Shown here in pieces: positions 36,591 through 46,383 of a DNA stretch of 64,000 nt. The notes under the pieces are model-generated. The model ran no database searches. It had not been told where the DNA came from and saw nothing but the letters and a program-made list of their open reading frames with translations. Numbering within the stretch: position 1 is the first letter of the stretch; every line of letters begins with the position of its first letter. Origin of the DNA: Halopseudomonas litoralis. Its GTDB lineage: Bacteria; Pseudomonadota; Gammaproteobacteria; Pseudomonadales; Pseudomonadaceae. The stretch lies in the NCBI RefSeq assembly GCF_900105005.1, contig NZ_LT629748.1, forward strand, positions 1,054,001-1,118,000, read 5' to 3'. Made by a program: the position numbers and the translations under genes.

Positions 36591-37577
36591 ATGGACATTA
36601 TTCGCAAGCGTGCTGACAAGGTGCCCCAAAAGGCGCAATCGTCGTTGGCTGAGTCAGTTGTCGGTCTGCTTCCGGAATGGGTGGAGTACCAGCTTCGGTA
36701 CCTGAAGAGACATGGGACCTTATGCAATTTCAATCACCCGAAAAAGTTGTCGGAAAAGTTGCACTACCGGATGCGGTATCCATTACCCCAATTCTCCCAT
36801 CTGGCGGATAAGGTCCTGGCTAGAGAGTATATTCGAGATATTCTGGGCGAGAACTTTAACGTCCCGCTCTACACGGCAGTGGAATGGATAACTGCGTCAC
36901 ACTTTGAAAATTTACCCGACAGTTTTGTAATGAAGACCAATAACAGCAGTGGGTCGGTTCGTATTGTCTTCGACAAATCCCGGGAAGATATCGGCGAACT
37001 GGTCGCCTTGGGTAACTCCTGGCTGCGGGAGGATTTTTCCAAACGTCGCGGGGAGCGGCATTACAAGGCGATCCGCCCTCAGGTTCTGTTCGAGAAGGCC
37101 TTGCTGACACCCGATGGGCCACCAGCAGATTACAAGGTGCACGTGTTCAATTCGGCGGAGGGGAACAGTTATCTGTTTCTGCAGGTCATCAATGGCCGCT
37201 TTGGCCGGATGACCCAGAACCTGTTCTCGGAGGATTGGCGCGACCTGCCCTTTCGGCTCGGCGACACCCTGCCTCCCAGTAACGACCCATTTATCACCAT
37301 GGCGCCGACCAATCTGGGCGAGATACTTGATGCAGCCAGGCGGCTGGCGCAACCTTTCGGCTATTGCCGGGTGGATATGTACCTCTTTGAAGGGTGTATC
37401 TACATCGGCGAAATCACCTTTACACCAGGCGCAGGGGCTTTCAAGTTGCACCCGGCAGAATGGGATCTGAAATTGGGCACGTTGTTTCGCTGGCCGGAGA
37501 TACCGATGCCGGCAATGGCTGGCGCCGCAAAGGAGCGCGCCAGTCATTTTCATGATGCGTTGAACGAGCTGGGGTGA
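36591..37577 (+). CDS. TupA-like ATP-grasp ligase
   Basis: The protein is 328 residues from ATG 36591. It has the TupA-like ATP-grasp pattern: KLSEKLHYRMRY and LADKVLAREYI in the N-domain, SFVMKTNNSSGSVRIV as the ATP-binding strand-loop, LFEKALLTPDGPPADYKVHVFN and CRVDMYLFEGCIYIGEITFTPGAGAF near the metal site. The family is named after TupA of teichuronopeptide synthesis, where amino acids are joined to a glucuronate polymer. The neighbouring ugd makes UDP-glucuronate, so amidation of glucuronate residues by an amino acid is a sensible but unproved role. Confidence 0.82.
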   Translation: MDIIRKRADKVPQKAQSSLAESVVGLLPEWVEYQLRYLKRHGTLCNFNHPKKLSEKLHYRMRYPLPQFSHLADKVLAREYIRDILGENFNVPLYTAVEWITASHFENLPDSFVMKTNNSSGSVRIVFDKSREDIGELVALGNSWLREDFSKRRGERHYKAIRPQVLFEKALLTPDGPPADYKVHVFNSAEGNSYLFLQVINGRFGRMTQNLFSEDWRDLPFRLGDTLPPSNDPFITMAPTNLGEILDAARRLAQPFGYCRVDMYLFEGCIYIGEITFTPGAGAFKLHPAEWDLKLGTLFRWPEIPMPAMAGAAKERASHFHDALNELG

Positions 37578-37579
37578 AC

Positions 37580-39655
37580 ATGGAAAAGCACAACAATGGC
37601 GCGGAGGTTGCAGGCGGATCGTTTCGCGGCGATATAGAAGGGCTGCGGGCACTTGCGGCTTTGCTGGTGGCGATCTTCCATATCTGGATGAACAAGGTAT
37701 CCGGTGGGGTGGATGTGTTCTTCGTGGTCTCCGGGTATCTGATCACGCTTTCGTTGCTGAGACAGCATGAACAAGAGGGCAGGGTGCGCCCAGTGATCTT
37801 CTGGGCTGGCCTTGCAAGACGGCTGTTGCCGTCTGCACTGCTGGTGATCGCTGCGGTGCTGGTGGGTACCTGGTTGCTGTTGCCACGCTCATTATGGATG
37901 TCATCGATGAAGGAAAGTCTGGCGGCCATGTTCTATCTGGAAAACTGGCTGCTGGCGCTGAATTCGGTGGATTATCTGGCGCGCGACAATCTGCCCAGCC
38001 CGGTGCAACATTATTGGGCGCTATCGGCGCAGGGACAGTTCTATGCCCTGTGGCCGTTCGTGATCATGCTGGCGCTGTGTGTGAGCAGTTGGCTGGCGAT
38101 GAGTCGTCGTCGCGCGTTGTTGCTGACCTTTGCAGGTGTTTTCATTGTCTCGTTGATGTTTTCGGTGATGCATACGGCGGCAAATCAGACCTTCGCTTAC
38201 TTCAACACCTTTGCCCGGGTCTGGCAGTTTGCCCTCGGCGGGCTGATGGCGGTCACGCCCTGGGTTGCGGTCGATCGTGATATTCGGCGGTTGATGGGTT
38301 GGCTGGGGCTGGCGGCGGTTATCAGTTGTGGCTTCGTGCTGGATGTATCGCTGAGCTTTCCGGGTTATGCGGCTTTGTGGCCGTCACTGGGGGCGGCACT
38401 GGTGCTGGCTGCCGGGGCGGATACGGTTTCTGGCAGTGCGCGGGCGTTACTGTCGGCCCGGCCGCTACTCTGGCTGGGTGGCATCAGTTACGCCTTCTAT
38501 CTCTGGCACTGGCCGGTGATGATCTTCCTGCGCGCTACCTTTGGCGAGCTGGCAGTCGCCTGGTATGGCGGTGTGGCCATCATGTTACTGTCCCTGTTGC
38601 TGGCTTATGGCACCACGCGGCTGGTCGAGACGCCGCTTCGGGCGCAGCTTGGCCGGCGCTCACCTGGTTTTGCCTATGCCGCGGCGGTGGTGGCGGTGGC
38701 GCCTTTGGTGCTGGTGATACTGTTATGGCGCAATGACGTTCGTGAGATGACCGAAGACTACCGCGTGCCGGACATAGTGGATGCCACACGCTATCCCGGT
38801 GCCCGGGCGCTGGCGGAAGCAGATTTGCAGCATGCGGCGGCGGATGGCGACATCATTCCCGAGCCGTTCATGGCCAGCAGGGATGTGCCCAAGCCTTATC
38901 GGGAAGGGTGTCATCAGAACCTGTACGGCACGGAGGCGACACCCTGCAATTACGGCCACGCGGATGGCGCGCTGACGATTGCGGTGGCTGGCAGCTCCCA
39001 CGCTACCCATTGGGTGCCCGCACTGGATGATCTCGCCGAGCAGCGGCATTGGCGATTGGTGAGCTATACCAAGAACGGTTGCCGGTTTACTGCTTTGGCA
39101 GATGAGTCACCGGACAACCGGGAGAATTCCTGTGCGCTGTGGAATGACAACGTGCTGGAGGCCATTGAGCAGTTGGAGCCGGATTTCGTTTTCACTACTG
39201 GAACGGTAGCGGCGACCGACACCCGGCCTGAACATATGCCCGAGGGTTATGTCCAGCAATGGCAGAAGCTGGGCGCCATGGGGCGGAAGATCCTTGCCGT
39301 ACGCGATACGCCTTTCATGGGTTTTCACGTACCCACCTGCGTGGACATGAACGGTGCAGATTCACCCCTTTGCTCGCGTCCGCGAGACGCTGCGCTGGAG
39401 CCGGCGCTGGCCTTGGATCAACTGAGCAGGACGGGCGAGCATGTTCACTTCATTGATATGAGCAACTATTTCTGCACTGTCGATATCTGCCCGGCAGTGG
39501 CTGGCAACATATTGATATACAAAGATAAAAGTCATATATCAACGGTGTATATGAAGTCGCTGAGCAGCTTCCTGGCGCAAGCGATCGATAGGGCAATGCA
39601 GCCGCGTACTGATCGCCGCCTTGCCGAACGCCACGAAACAACACTGGGTTTATAG
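37580..39655 (+). CDS. OafA/YrhL-type acyltransferase with C-terminal SGNH domain
   Basis: About 691 residues. The ATG at 37580 follows the previous stop by two bases; a GTG at 37574 that overlaps the stop is the alternative. The acyltransferase-3 domain begins FRGDIEGLRALAALLVAIFH and has GGVDVFFVVSGYLIT, with ten or eleven membrane helices to about residue 375. A periplasmic SGNH domain follows with AVAGSSHATHWVPAL and the late DKSHIS (Asp-x2-His type). Such enzymes O-acetylate lipopolysaccharide or exopolysaccharide. It is coupled to the TupA-like gene, so both probably modify the same polymer. Confidence 0.92.
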   Translation: MEKHNNGAEVAGGSFRGDIEGLRALAALLVAIFHIWMNKVSGGVDVFFVVSGYLITLSLLRQHEQEGRVRPVIFWAGLARRLLPSALLVIAAVLVGTWLLLPRSLWMSSMKESLAAMFYLENWLLALNSVDYLARDNLPSPVQHYWALSAQGQFYALWPFVIMLALCVSSWLAMSRRRALLLTFAGVFIVSLMFSVMHTAANQTFAYFNTFARVWQFALGGLMAVTPWVAVDRDIRRLMGWLGLAAVISCGFVLDVSLSFPGYAALWPSLGAALVLAAGADTVSGSARALLSARPLLWLGGISYAFYLWHWPVMIFLRATFGELAVAWYGGVAIMLLSLLLAYGTTRLVETPLRAQLGRRSPGFAYAAAVVAVAPLVLVILLWRNDVREMTEDYRVPDIVDATRYPGARALAEADLQHAAADGDIIPEPFMASRDVPKPYREGCHQNLYGTEATPCNYGHADGALTIAVAGSSHATHWVPALDDLAEQRHWRLVSYTKNGCRFTALADESPDNRENSCALWNDNVLEAIEQLEPDFVFTTGTVAATDTRPEHMPEGYVQQWQKLGAMGRKILAVRDTPFMGFHVPTCVDMNGADSPLCSRPRDAALEPALALDQLSRTGEHVHFIDMSNYFCTVDICPAVAGNILIYKDKSHISTVYMKSLSSFLAQAIDRAMQPRTDRRLAERHETTLGL

Positions 39656-39676
39656 AAGAGCGCCGCACAGGTTGCC

Positions 39677-39703
39677 AGTCCGGGACGCTTTGCGTCCCGG
39701 ACT
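39677..39703. terminator. Bidirectional hairpin terminator between the acyltransferase gene and glmS
   Basis: AGTCCGGGACGC-TTT-GCGTCCCGGACT is a perfect 12-pair stem with a three-base loop between two convergent genes. The GGGACGC/GCGTCCC core equals the second hairpin of the dispersed palindromic repeat, so this may be a half unit that now serves as a terminator. Confidence 0.7.
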
Positions 39704-39729
39704 TATTGAAGTGCTGCAGGTTCGGGGGT

Positions 39730-41556
39730 TTATTCCACCGTCACCGACTTGGCCAGGTTTCTGGGTTTGTCGACGTCGGTGCCTTTGACCAGTGCTACGT
39801 GATAGCTGAGCAGTTGCAGCGGAATGGTGTAGAGGATAGGGGAAATCACCTCATCGACTTGCGGCAGGCTGATGGTTTCGCTGTCGTTGCCAGGCTGCTC
39901 AATGGTTTCACAGGCGAAGGTGATCAGCTGGCCGCCGCGGGCGCGGACTTCCTCCAGATTGGACTTGAGCTTTTCCAGCAAGCTGTCGCTGGGGGCGACG
40001 CTGACCACCGGCATGTCTTCGTCCACCAGCGCCAATGGCCCATGCTTGAGCTCGCCGGCGGCGTAGGCTTCGGCGTGGATGTAGGAGGTTTCCTTGAGCT
40101 TGAGCGCACCTTCCATGGCAATCGGATAATGCGGTCCGCGACCGAGGAAGAGGGCGTGGTGCTTGTTGGCGAAGCGTTCGGCCAGGGTGGTGATGGCCGG
40201 CTCCAGCGCCAGGACCTGGGTGACCAATGCCGGCAACTGGCGCAGGGCGGCAACGTTGTCGGCGACTCGCTGAGCTGATGCCCCGCGTACCTGGATCAGC
40301 GCGGTGGTCAGCCACAGCAGTGCCACCAGTTGGGTGGTGAAGGCCTTGGTCGAGGCGACGCCGATCTCGGGGCCGGCGTGGGTCAGCAGACGCCAATCGG
40401 CTTCGCGCACCAGCGAGCTGCCGGCGACGTTGCAGATTGCCAGGCTGGCGAGGTAACCCTGGTCCTTGGCAACGCGCAGGGCGGCCAGGGTGTCGGCGGT
40501 TTCACCCGACTGGGAGAGGGTGATCAGCAGCGTATTGGCGGGCACCACGACGGTGCGATAGCGGTATTCGCTCGCCACTTCGACCTGACAGGGCAGGCCG
40601 GCCTGGGATTCAATCCAGTAACGCGCGACCAGACCGGCATGATAGCTGGTGCCACAGGCGACGATATGGATGTTCTGCACAGTCGCCAGGCGCGTTTCCG
40701 CATCCGGGCCGAGAATCGCTGTCAGCACATGATCATCACCGAGTGTGCCGCTGAGGGTATTGTTGATGGCCTCGGGCTGCTCGAAGATTTCCTTGAGCAT
40801 GTAATGCCGGTATTCGCCTTTGTCCAGGCTCAGCGCAGCATGCTCGTAGCGTTTTATCGGGCGCTCGACAACGCGGTGCTCAGCATCCCAGATCTCGCAT
40901 TGGCTGACGGTCAGACGGGCGTGATCGCCTTCGTCCAGATAGCGGAAGCGGTCGGTGACCTGCAGCAGCGCCAGCGGGTCGGAGGCTATATAGGATTCGC
41001 CGCTGCCTTCGCCGATGACCAGCGGGCTGCCCATGCGTGCGCAATACAGGTTCTGCGGTTCATCCTCGTGGATCAGCGCCAGCGCGTAAGCGCCATGCAG
41101 TTCGCCGAGAGTGCTGCGAAAGGCCTGCAACAAATCACGGCTCTGGCTGTAATGCCAGGCAATCAGGTGTGCGACGACTTCGGTATCGGTCTCCGAGGTG
41201 AATACGTAGCCCAGGTCGGTCAGTTTGCGGCGCAGCGGCGAGTGGTTCTCGATGATGCCGTTGTGCACGATCGCCAGTCCCTTGGAGATATGCGGGTGAG
41301 CATTGTGCTCGGCGGGTTTGCCATGGGTTGCCCAACGGGTATGGGCAATGCCCAGCGGCCCCTTGGCTGGGGTGGCATCGAGGGCGCGCTCCAGTTCGAT
41401 TACCTTGCCGGTGGCGCGCACCCGTTGAATGCCGGTGTCTTCGGCAAACACCGCAACGCCGGCCGAATCATAGCCTCGATATTCGAGCCGGTGCAGGCCT
41501 TCGAGCAGGATGGAGGTGATATTACGCTGGGCGATTGCGCCGACGATTCCGCACAT
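39730..41556 (-). CDS. glmS: Glutamine-fructose-6-phosphate aminotransferase (isomerising)
   Basis: The 608-residue enzyme makes glucosamine-6-phosphate, the entry step to UDP-GlcNAc. After the initiator methionine, Cys2 of MCGIVGA is the glutaminase nucleophile. The N-terminal glutaminase domain has TRWATHGKP and HNGIIENH. Two SIS domains follow, with ACGTSYHAGLVARYWIE, SGETADTLAAL and EAYAAGELKHGPLALVDEDMPVV, and the C-terminus KSVTVE is typical. The start at 41556 fits the required N-terminal Cys. No glmS ribozyme is expected or seen. Its place next to the polysaccharide region may be accidental. Confidence 0.97.
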   Translation of the reverse strand: MCGIVGAIAQRNITSILLEGLHRLEYRGYDSAGVAVFAEDTGIQRVRATGKVIELERALDATPAKGPLGIAHTRWATHGKPAEHNAHPHISKGLAIVHNGIIENHSPLRRKLTDLGYVFTSETDTEVVAHLIAWHYSQSRDLLQAFRSTLGELHGAYALALIHEDEPQNLYCARMGSPLVIGEGSGESYIASDPLALLQVTDRFRYLDEGDHARLTVSQCEIWDAEHRVVERPIKRYEHAALSLDKGEYRHYMLKEIFEQPEAINNTLSGTLGDDHVLTAILGPDAETRLATVQNIHIVACGTSYHAGLVARYWIESQAGLPCQVEVASEYRYRTVVVPANTLLITLSQSGETADTLAALRVAKDQGYLASLAICNVAGSSLVREADWRLLTHAGPEIGVASTKAFTTQLVALLWLTTALIQVRGASAQRVADNVAALRQLPALVTQVLALEPAITTLAERFANKHHALFLGRGPHYPIAMEGALKLKETSYIHAEAYAAGELKHGPLALVDEDMPVVSVAPSDSLLEKLKSNLEEVRARGGQLITFACETIEQPGNDSETISLPQVDEVISPILYTIPLQLLSYHVALVKGTDVDKPRNLAKSVTVE

Positions 41557-41610
41557 GGCAGGGATTCCTTTTCGCAAAGATCGCAGTGTATCACCGCTTC
41601 TGCTGTCTGA

Positions 41611-43173
41611 TTACCGGCGATTGAAGCGCTCCACCAGGTCGCTCTGGTGCGTCGCCGTGGCGGCCAGTTCCAGATTGAGTTCGGTACTGCGGCGCGCCTG
41701 GGTTGCGGTCTGGTCGGACAGCGCGGCGATGTTGGTGATGTTGTGGTTGATTTCCTCGACCACGGCACCTTGCTCTTCGGCAGCGCTGGCGATCTGGCCG
41801 GTCATGTCACTGACCTGCCCGATGGCCCGGCGGATATTAGTCAGCGCATCGTCGACCTGCGTCACCTGGGCGACACCCAGATCCGCCTGCTCGCTACCGG
41901 CATGCATGGTGCTGACCGCACGACCGGTGGCTTGCTGCAGGTTGGCGATCAGTCCATGGATCTGTTCAGTTGCATCGGCGGTACGCTTGGCCAGGGCGCG
42001 GACTTCGTCCGCCACCACGGCAAAGCCGCGACCCTGTTCTCCGGCGCGGGCGGCTTCGATGGCAGCATTGAGCGCCAACAGGTTGGTCTGTGCAGCGATA
42101 CTCTGGATCACGTCCACCACGGTGCCGATTTCCTGGGCGTCGTCTGCCAGCTGCGAGGCCAGGGTTGCCGCAGAACCGACCGAGGCGGAGAGCATCTCGA
42201 TAGCATCGCGGGCCTGACCCGCCAGCATGCTGCCCTGTTCGGTCTGTTGATGGGCGCTGTTGGCGGCATCTGCAGCGCGGTGGACATTGCTCGCAACTTC
42301 CTGGGTGGCGGCGGACATTTCATTGATGGCGGTGGCCACCATGTCGGTTTCGTTGCGCTGGCGCTCCAGCTGTTCACTGCTGCTTTTTGATAGATTGCTG
42401 ACATCCTGGGCCTGACGCCGCAGTACCCGTGTACCGTCGGCAACCCGGGTGATGCAGGTTCGCAATTGAGCCTGCTGGCTGTTCAGGGCCATCTCCAACT
42501 GACCGAGCGGCCCGGAGTGATCGGTGTACATCTGCGCCAAAAAGGGATCGCTGATGGTGTTTTCCGCGCCCTCGGTCACCATGCGCAACAGAGTACGGTC
42601 GCGCACTTTTTTCAGCACGAAGCCGGCAGGGCCAGCGATCGCTGCGGCCGGCAATAGCCCCCAGGGCCCGAGAAAATGCACGGCCAGCCCGCCGAGCACA
42701 CTCAGCAGCGCGGCGGGCAGCAGAACCTGCAGCAGGGCGGCCCAGTCGAAGGGAAGAGCCTTCTTGCCCGCGTTGAGCTGGGCAAAAAGGCGCGTGGCAC
42801 GCGCTACCTGCTCGGGAGTGGTCTTGGTGCGTACGGACTCGAAGCCGACGAGCTGGTCGTTCTCGCGAATCGGCGTGATAAAGGCATTGACCCAGTAATG
42901 GTCGCCATTCTTGCAGCGGTTCTTGACGATACCCATCCAGCTGTGGCCCTGCTTGAGGTCATTCCACAGATGGGTATAGACCGCGTGGGGCATGTCGGGG
43001 TGGCGGACGATATTATGCGCCTGGCCGATCAGCTCCTCGCGGGTAAAGCCAGAGATATCGATGAATTCATCGTTGCAGTAAGTGATTACGCCTTTAAGGT
43101 TGGTGGTGGAGATCAGTCGCTGGTCGGAGCTGAATGTTCTTTCCCGCTGGGTAACGGGCAGGTTTTTGCGCAT
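41611..43173 (-). CDS. aer: Aer-type PAS-domain methyl-accepting chemotaxis protein
   Basis: The protein is 520 residues from ATG 43173 (AGGA upstream). An N-terminal PAS domain ([43 protein letters not shown]) is expected to bind FAD and sense redox or energy state. A hydrophobic double segment near 155-205 anchors it to the inner membrane. The C-terminal signalling domain has the MCP hairpin tip [34 protein letters not shown]. It should direct aerotaxis. The divergent neighbour is acnA, the same pair as in Pseudomonas aeruginosa. Confidence 0.93.
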   Translation of the reverse strand: MRKNLPVTQRERTFSSDQRLISTTNLKGVITYCNDEFIDISGFTREELIGQAHNIVRHPDMPHAVYTHLWNDLKQGHSWMGIVKNRCKNGDHYWVNAFITPIRENDQLVGFESVRTKTTPEQVARATRLFAQLNAGKKALPFDWAALLQVLLPAALLSVLGGLAVHFLGPWGLLPAAAIAGPAGFVLKKVRDRTLLRMVTEGAENTISDPFLAQMYTDHSGPLGQLEMALNSQQAQLRTCITRVADGTRVLRRQAQDVSNLSKSSSEQLERQRNETDMVATAINEMSAATQEVASNVHRAADAANSAHQQTEQGSMLAGQARDAIEMLSASVGSAATLASQLADDAQEIGTVVDVIQSIAAQTNLLALNAAIEAARAGEQGRGFAVVADEVRALAKRTADATEQIHGLIANLQQATGRAVSTMHAGSEQADLGVAQVTQVDDALTNIRRAIGQVSDMTGQIASAAEEQGAVVEEINHNITNIAALSDQTATQARRSTELNLELAATATHQSDLVERFNRR

Positions 43174-43306
43174 GGGTTTTCCTGGAGCCTCGTGGAGACG
43201 GTTCGCAATTGTTCTTTTATGTAGGCTATTCTCAAGGCTATCGACCGAACCGCCGGGTTCTTGAATGACTCGTCGGTATTGAGTATTTCCAAGAGGAGGC
43301 ACCTTG

Positions 43307-46042
43307 ATGTCATCGATCAACAGTTTGCAGACCCTGAGCAGTCTACAGGTAGGTGGCAGAACCTATCAGTATCATTCCTTGCCTAAGGCAGGAGAACTGT
43401 TGGGTGAAATCAACAGGTTGCCGGTGTCATTGAAGGTATTGCTGGAGAATCTGCTGCGTCATGAGGACGGTGATACCGTCACGCGAGAGGACATCCAGGC
43501 GATGGCTGACTGGATGATCAATCGGCATTCGGATCGGGAAATCCAGTACCGGCCGGCGCGGGTGCTGATGCAGGATTTCACTGGCGTACCGGCCGTGGTG
43601 GATCTCGCGGCCATGCGCGATGCGGTGGCGCGGGCCGGCGGTGACCCGCAGCGCATCAACCCGCTGTCGCCAGTGGACCTGGTGATCGACCACTCGGTGA
43701 TGGTGGATCATTTCGGCGATGCTGCGGCGTTTCAGGGTAACGTGGCGATGGAGATCCAGCGTAACGGTGAGCGCTATGCCTTTCTCCGTTGGGGACAGAA
43801 GGCCTTCAACAACTTCCGAGTGGTACCGCCGGGTACCGGTATCTGCCACCAGGTGAATCTGGAATATCTGGCGCAGAGCGTCTGGGCAGCGGAGGTTGAC
43901 GGCCAGAGCTGGGCCTACCCGGATACCCTGGTGGGCACTGATTCGCATACCACCATGGTCAACGGTCTGGGGGTATTGGGTTGGGGCGTCGGCGGTATCG
44001 AGGCCGAAGCGGCGATGCTCGGGCAGCCGGTGTCGATGCTGATTCCCGAAGTGGTGGGCTTCAAGCTGACCGGCAAGCTGCGCGAAGGCATGACCGCCAC
44101 GGATCTGGTACTGACCGTGACGCAGATGTTGCGCAAGCACGGTGTAGTGGGCAAGTTCGTTGAATTCTACGGTGATGGTCTGGCCGATCTGCCACTGGCT
44201 GATCGCGCGACCATTGCCAACATGGCGCCGGAATACGGTGCCACCTGCGGTTTCTTCCCGATTGATGAGATTACGCTCGGCTATCTGCGCCTGACCGGAC
44301 GGCCCGCGGAAGTGGTCGAGCGGGTGGAAGCCTACAGCAAGGCGCAGGGAATGTGGCGTGAACCGGGGCATGAGCCGGTGTTCACCGACACCTTGCATCT
44401 GGACATGAATGAAGTGGAGCCGAGTCTGGCCGGGCCGCGCCGACCCCAGGATCGCGTGCGGCTGTCCGATGTGCCCAAGGCATTTGATGAGCTGCTGGCA
44501 CTGCAGACTTCTGCTGTACGCGATGTGGAACGCCTGGAAGATGAAGGCGGTGGTGGAACCGCTGTCGGCGGGCCGAGCGCTGAAGTGTGCGTGACGATTG
44601 ATGGCGAAGAACATGTGCTGAAGAACGGGGCAGTCGTCATCGCGGCGATTACTTCCTGCACCAACACCTCCAACCCCAGTGTGATGATGGCGGCCGGGCT
44701 GCTGGCCAGGAAGGCCATTGAACGTGGCATCCAGCGCAAGCCCTGGGTGAAGTCGTCATTGGCGCCGGGGTCCAAGGTGGTGACCGATTATCTTGAGCGT
44801 GCGGGACTGACGCCCTATCTCGACCAGTTGGGCTTCAACCTGGTCGGTTATGGCTGCACTACCTGTATCGGCAACTCCGGTCCGTTGCCGGAACCGATCA
44901 GCCATGCGATCAGCGAGCATGATCTGGTGGTGTCGGCGGTGTTGTCGGGCAACCGCAACTTTGAAGGACGGGTGCATCAGCAGGTCAAGGCCAACTGGCT
45001 GGCGTCGCCGCCGCTGGTGGTGGCCTATGCATTGGCCGGAGACAGTCGGCTCGACCTGCAGGAAGAACCGCTGGGGTTGGATCGGGATAACAAGCCGGTA
45101 TACCTGCGCGACCTGTGGCCGTCCAACGCCGAAATCGCCGAGGCGGTGGCCCTGGTGGAAGACAGCATGTTTCGCAGTCGTTACGCCGATGTGTTCACCG
45201 GTGACGAACACTGGCAGTCGATCGCTGTGAGTGGCGGCGATACCTATAACTGGGACGGCCAGTCGACCTACGTGCAGAATCCGCCATATTTCGAGCGGAT
45301 CGACCAGCCGATAGAGCCCTTGCAGCCGATTCATCAGGCGCGTGTGTTGGCGGTGTTCGGCGATTCGATCACCACCGACCACATTTCTCCGGCGGGTAAT
45401 ATCAAGTCCAGCTCGCCTGCAGGTGAGTACCTGCAGCGGCTGGGTGTGAAGCCGGAGGACTTCAACTCCTATGGTTCGCGGCGTGGCAACCATGAAGTGA
45501 TGATGCGCGGGACCTTCGCCAATATCCGTATTCGCAACCGCATGCTGGGTGGTGAGGAGGGCGGTTTGACCATCCACACGCCCAGTAGTGAGCGTATGTC
45601 GATCTATGATGCGGCCATGCGTTATCAGCAAGAAGGCACGCCGCTGGTGGTGCTGGCGGGCAAGGAGTACGGCACCGGTTCAAGCCGCGACTGGGCGGCC
45701 AAGGGCACCAATCTGTTGGGCGTCAAGGCGGTGATTGCCGAGAGCTTCGAGCGTATTCACCGCTCCAACCTGGTTGGCATGGGTGTGCTGCCGCTGCAGT
45801 TTGTAAACGGCCAGAATGCGCCGACCCTGCAGCTGGACGGACATGAGGTGCTGGATATCCCGGGCATCGACGATAACCTGCGACCGGGACAGATACTCAA
45901 GATCAAGGCCACCCGCAGCAACGGTCAGCAGATCGAGTTCGAAGTGGTGTGCCGGATCGATACCAGCAATGAAGTGGACTATTTCAAGGCAGGAGGGATT
46001 CTGCACTACGTGTTGCGGGAGTTGTTGGCGGAGGGGAAGTAG
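43307..46042 (+). CDS. acnA: Aconitate hydratase A
   Basis: The 911-residue enzyme interconverts citrate and isocitrate in the citric acid cycle. It shows [40 protein letters not shown], the 4Fe-4S ligand regions [11 protein letters not shown] and [12 protein letters not shown], and in domain 4 [11 protein letters not shown]. The length is that of AcnA/IRP-type aconitases. A strong GAGGAGG precedes the ATG at 43307. It lies divergent from aer, with promoters in the 133-base gap. Confidence 0.97.
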   Translation: MSSINSLQTLSSLQVGGRTYQYHSLPKAGELLGEINRLPVSLKVLLENLLRHEDGDTVTREDIQAMADWMINRHSDREIQYRPARVLMQDFTGVPAVVDLAAMRDAVARAGGDPQRINPLSPVDLVIDHSVMVDHFGDAAAFQGNVAMEIQRNGERYAFLRWGQKAFNNFRVVPPGTGICHQVNLEYLAQSVWAAEVDGQSWAYPDTLVGTDSHTTMVNGLGVLGWGVGGIEAEAAMLGQPVSMLIPEVVGFKLTGKLREGMTATDLVLTVTQMLRKHGVVGKFVEFYGDGLADLPLADRATIANMAPEYGATCGFFPIDEITLGYLRLTGRPAEVVERVEAYSKAQGMWREPGHEPVFTDTLHLDMNEVEPSLAGPRRPQDRVRLSDVPKAFDELLALQTSAVRDVERLEDEGGGGTAVGGPSAEVCVTIDGEEHVLKNGAVVIAAITSCTNTSNPSVMMAAGLLARKAIERGIQRKPWVKSSLAPGSKVVTDYLERAGLTPYLDQLGFNLVGYGCTTCIGNSGPLPEPISHAISEHDLVVSAVLSGNRNFEGRVHQQVKANWLASPPLVVAYALAGDSRLDLQEEPLGLDRDNKPVYLRDLWPSNAEIAEAVALVEDSMFRSRYADVFTGDEHWQSIAVSGGDTYNWDGQSTYVQNPPYFERIDQPIEPLQPIHQARVLAVFGDSITTDHISPAGNIKSSSPAGEYLQRLGVKPEDFNSYGSRRGNHEVMMRGTFANIRIRNRMLGGEEGGLTIHTPSSERMSIYDAAMRYQQEGTPLVVLAGKEYGTGSSRDWAAKGTNLLGVKAVIAESFERIHRSNLVGMGVLPLQFVNGQNAPTLQLDGHEVLDIPGIDDNLRPGQILKIKATRSNGQQIEFEVVCRIDTSNEVDYFKAGGILHYVLRELLAEGK

Positions 46043-46383
46043 CAGAAGCGTCCAAGCCCGCCACCTGCACGGCGTGAAAAACGGGGCGGGGAGCATCCCA
46101 CATGCATTCCCACGCAGGAGCATGAGAACGATCGGGGGGGCGTGGTGGGGTGGCGCTCTGAGTGCAGGTGGGCGCGGAGCTTCCCCCAACCGATGGTTCC
46201 CACGCTCCAGCGTGGTAACCGCGCCGTGGACGCTCCAGCGTCCGGACCTGCCGCCTGCACGGCGTGAAAACCGGGACGCAGAGCGTCCCACATGCATTCC
46301 CACGCAGGAGCATGGGAACGATCAGGTCTGAGGCCAGCCTCGATATTCGATGGCTTGCTCTGCGTGAGAACCGGTGCCTGGTT
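46043..46383. repeat. Cluster of three palindromic repeat units after acnA
   Basis: This 341-base gap holds no gene. Two direct copies of an 87-base unit lie at 46047-46133 and 46237-46323, exactly 190 bases apart and about 85 percent alike. Each ends in the minus-strand sequence GATCGTT(C)TCATG or GATCGTTCCCATG. A third unit, GATGGTTCCCACGCTCCAGCG and its GGACGC-TCCA-GCGTCC hairpin, lies between them at 46192-46243 in the opposite direction. All belong to the dispersed repeat of this genome. Between convergent acnA and the ABC exporter gene they may also protect mRNA ends. Confidence 0.8.

Noticed and set aside
46043-46383. A CRISPR-like array because of repeated palindromic units.
   Set aside because: There are only two direct copies of 87 bases with one interval, other units are inverted, and no cas gene is near. 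They belong to a dispersed repeat family.
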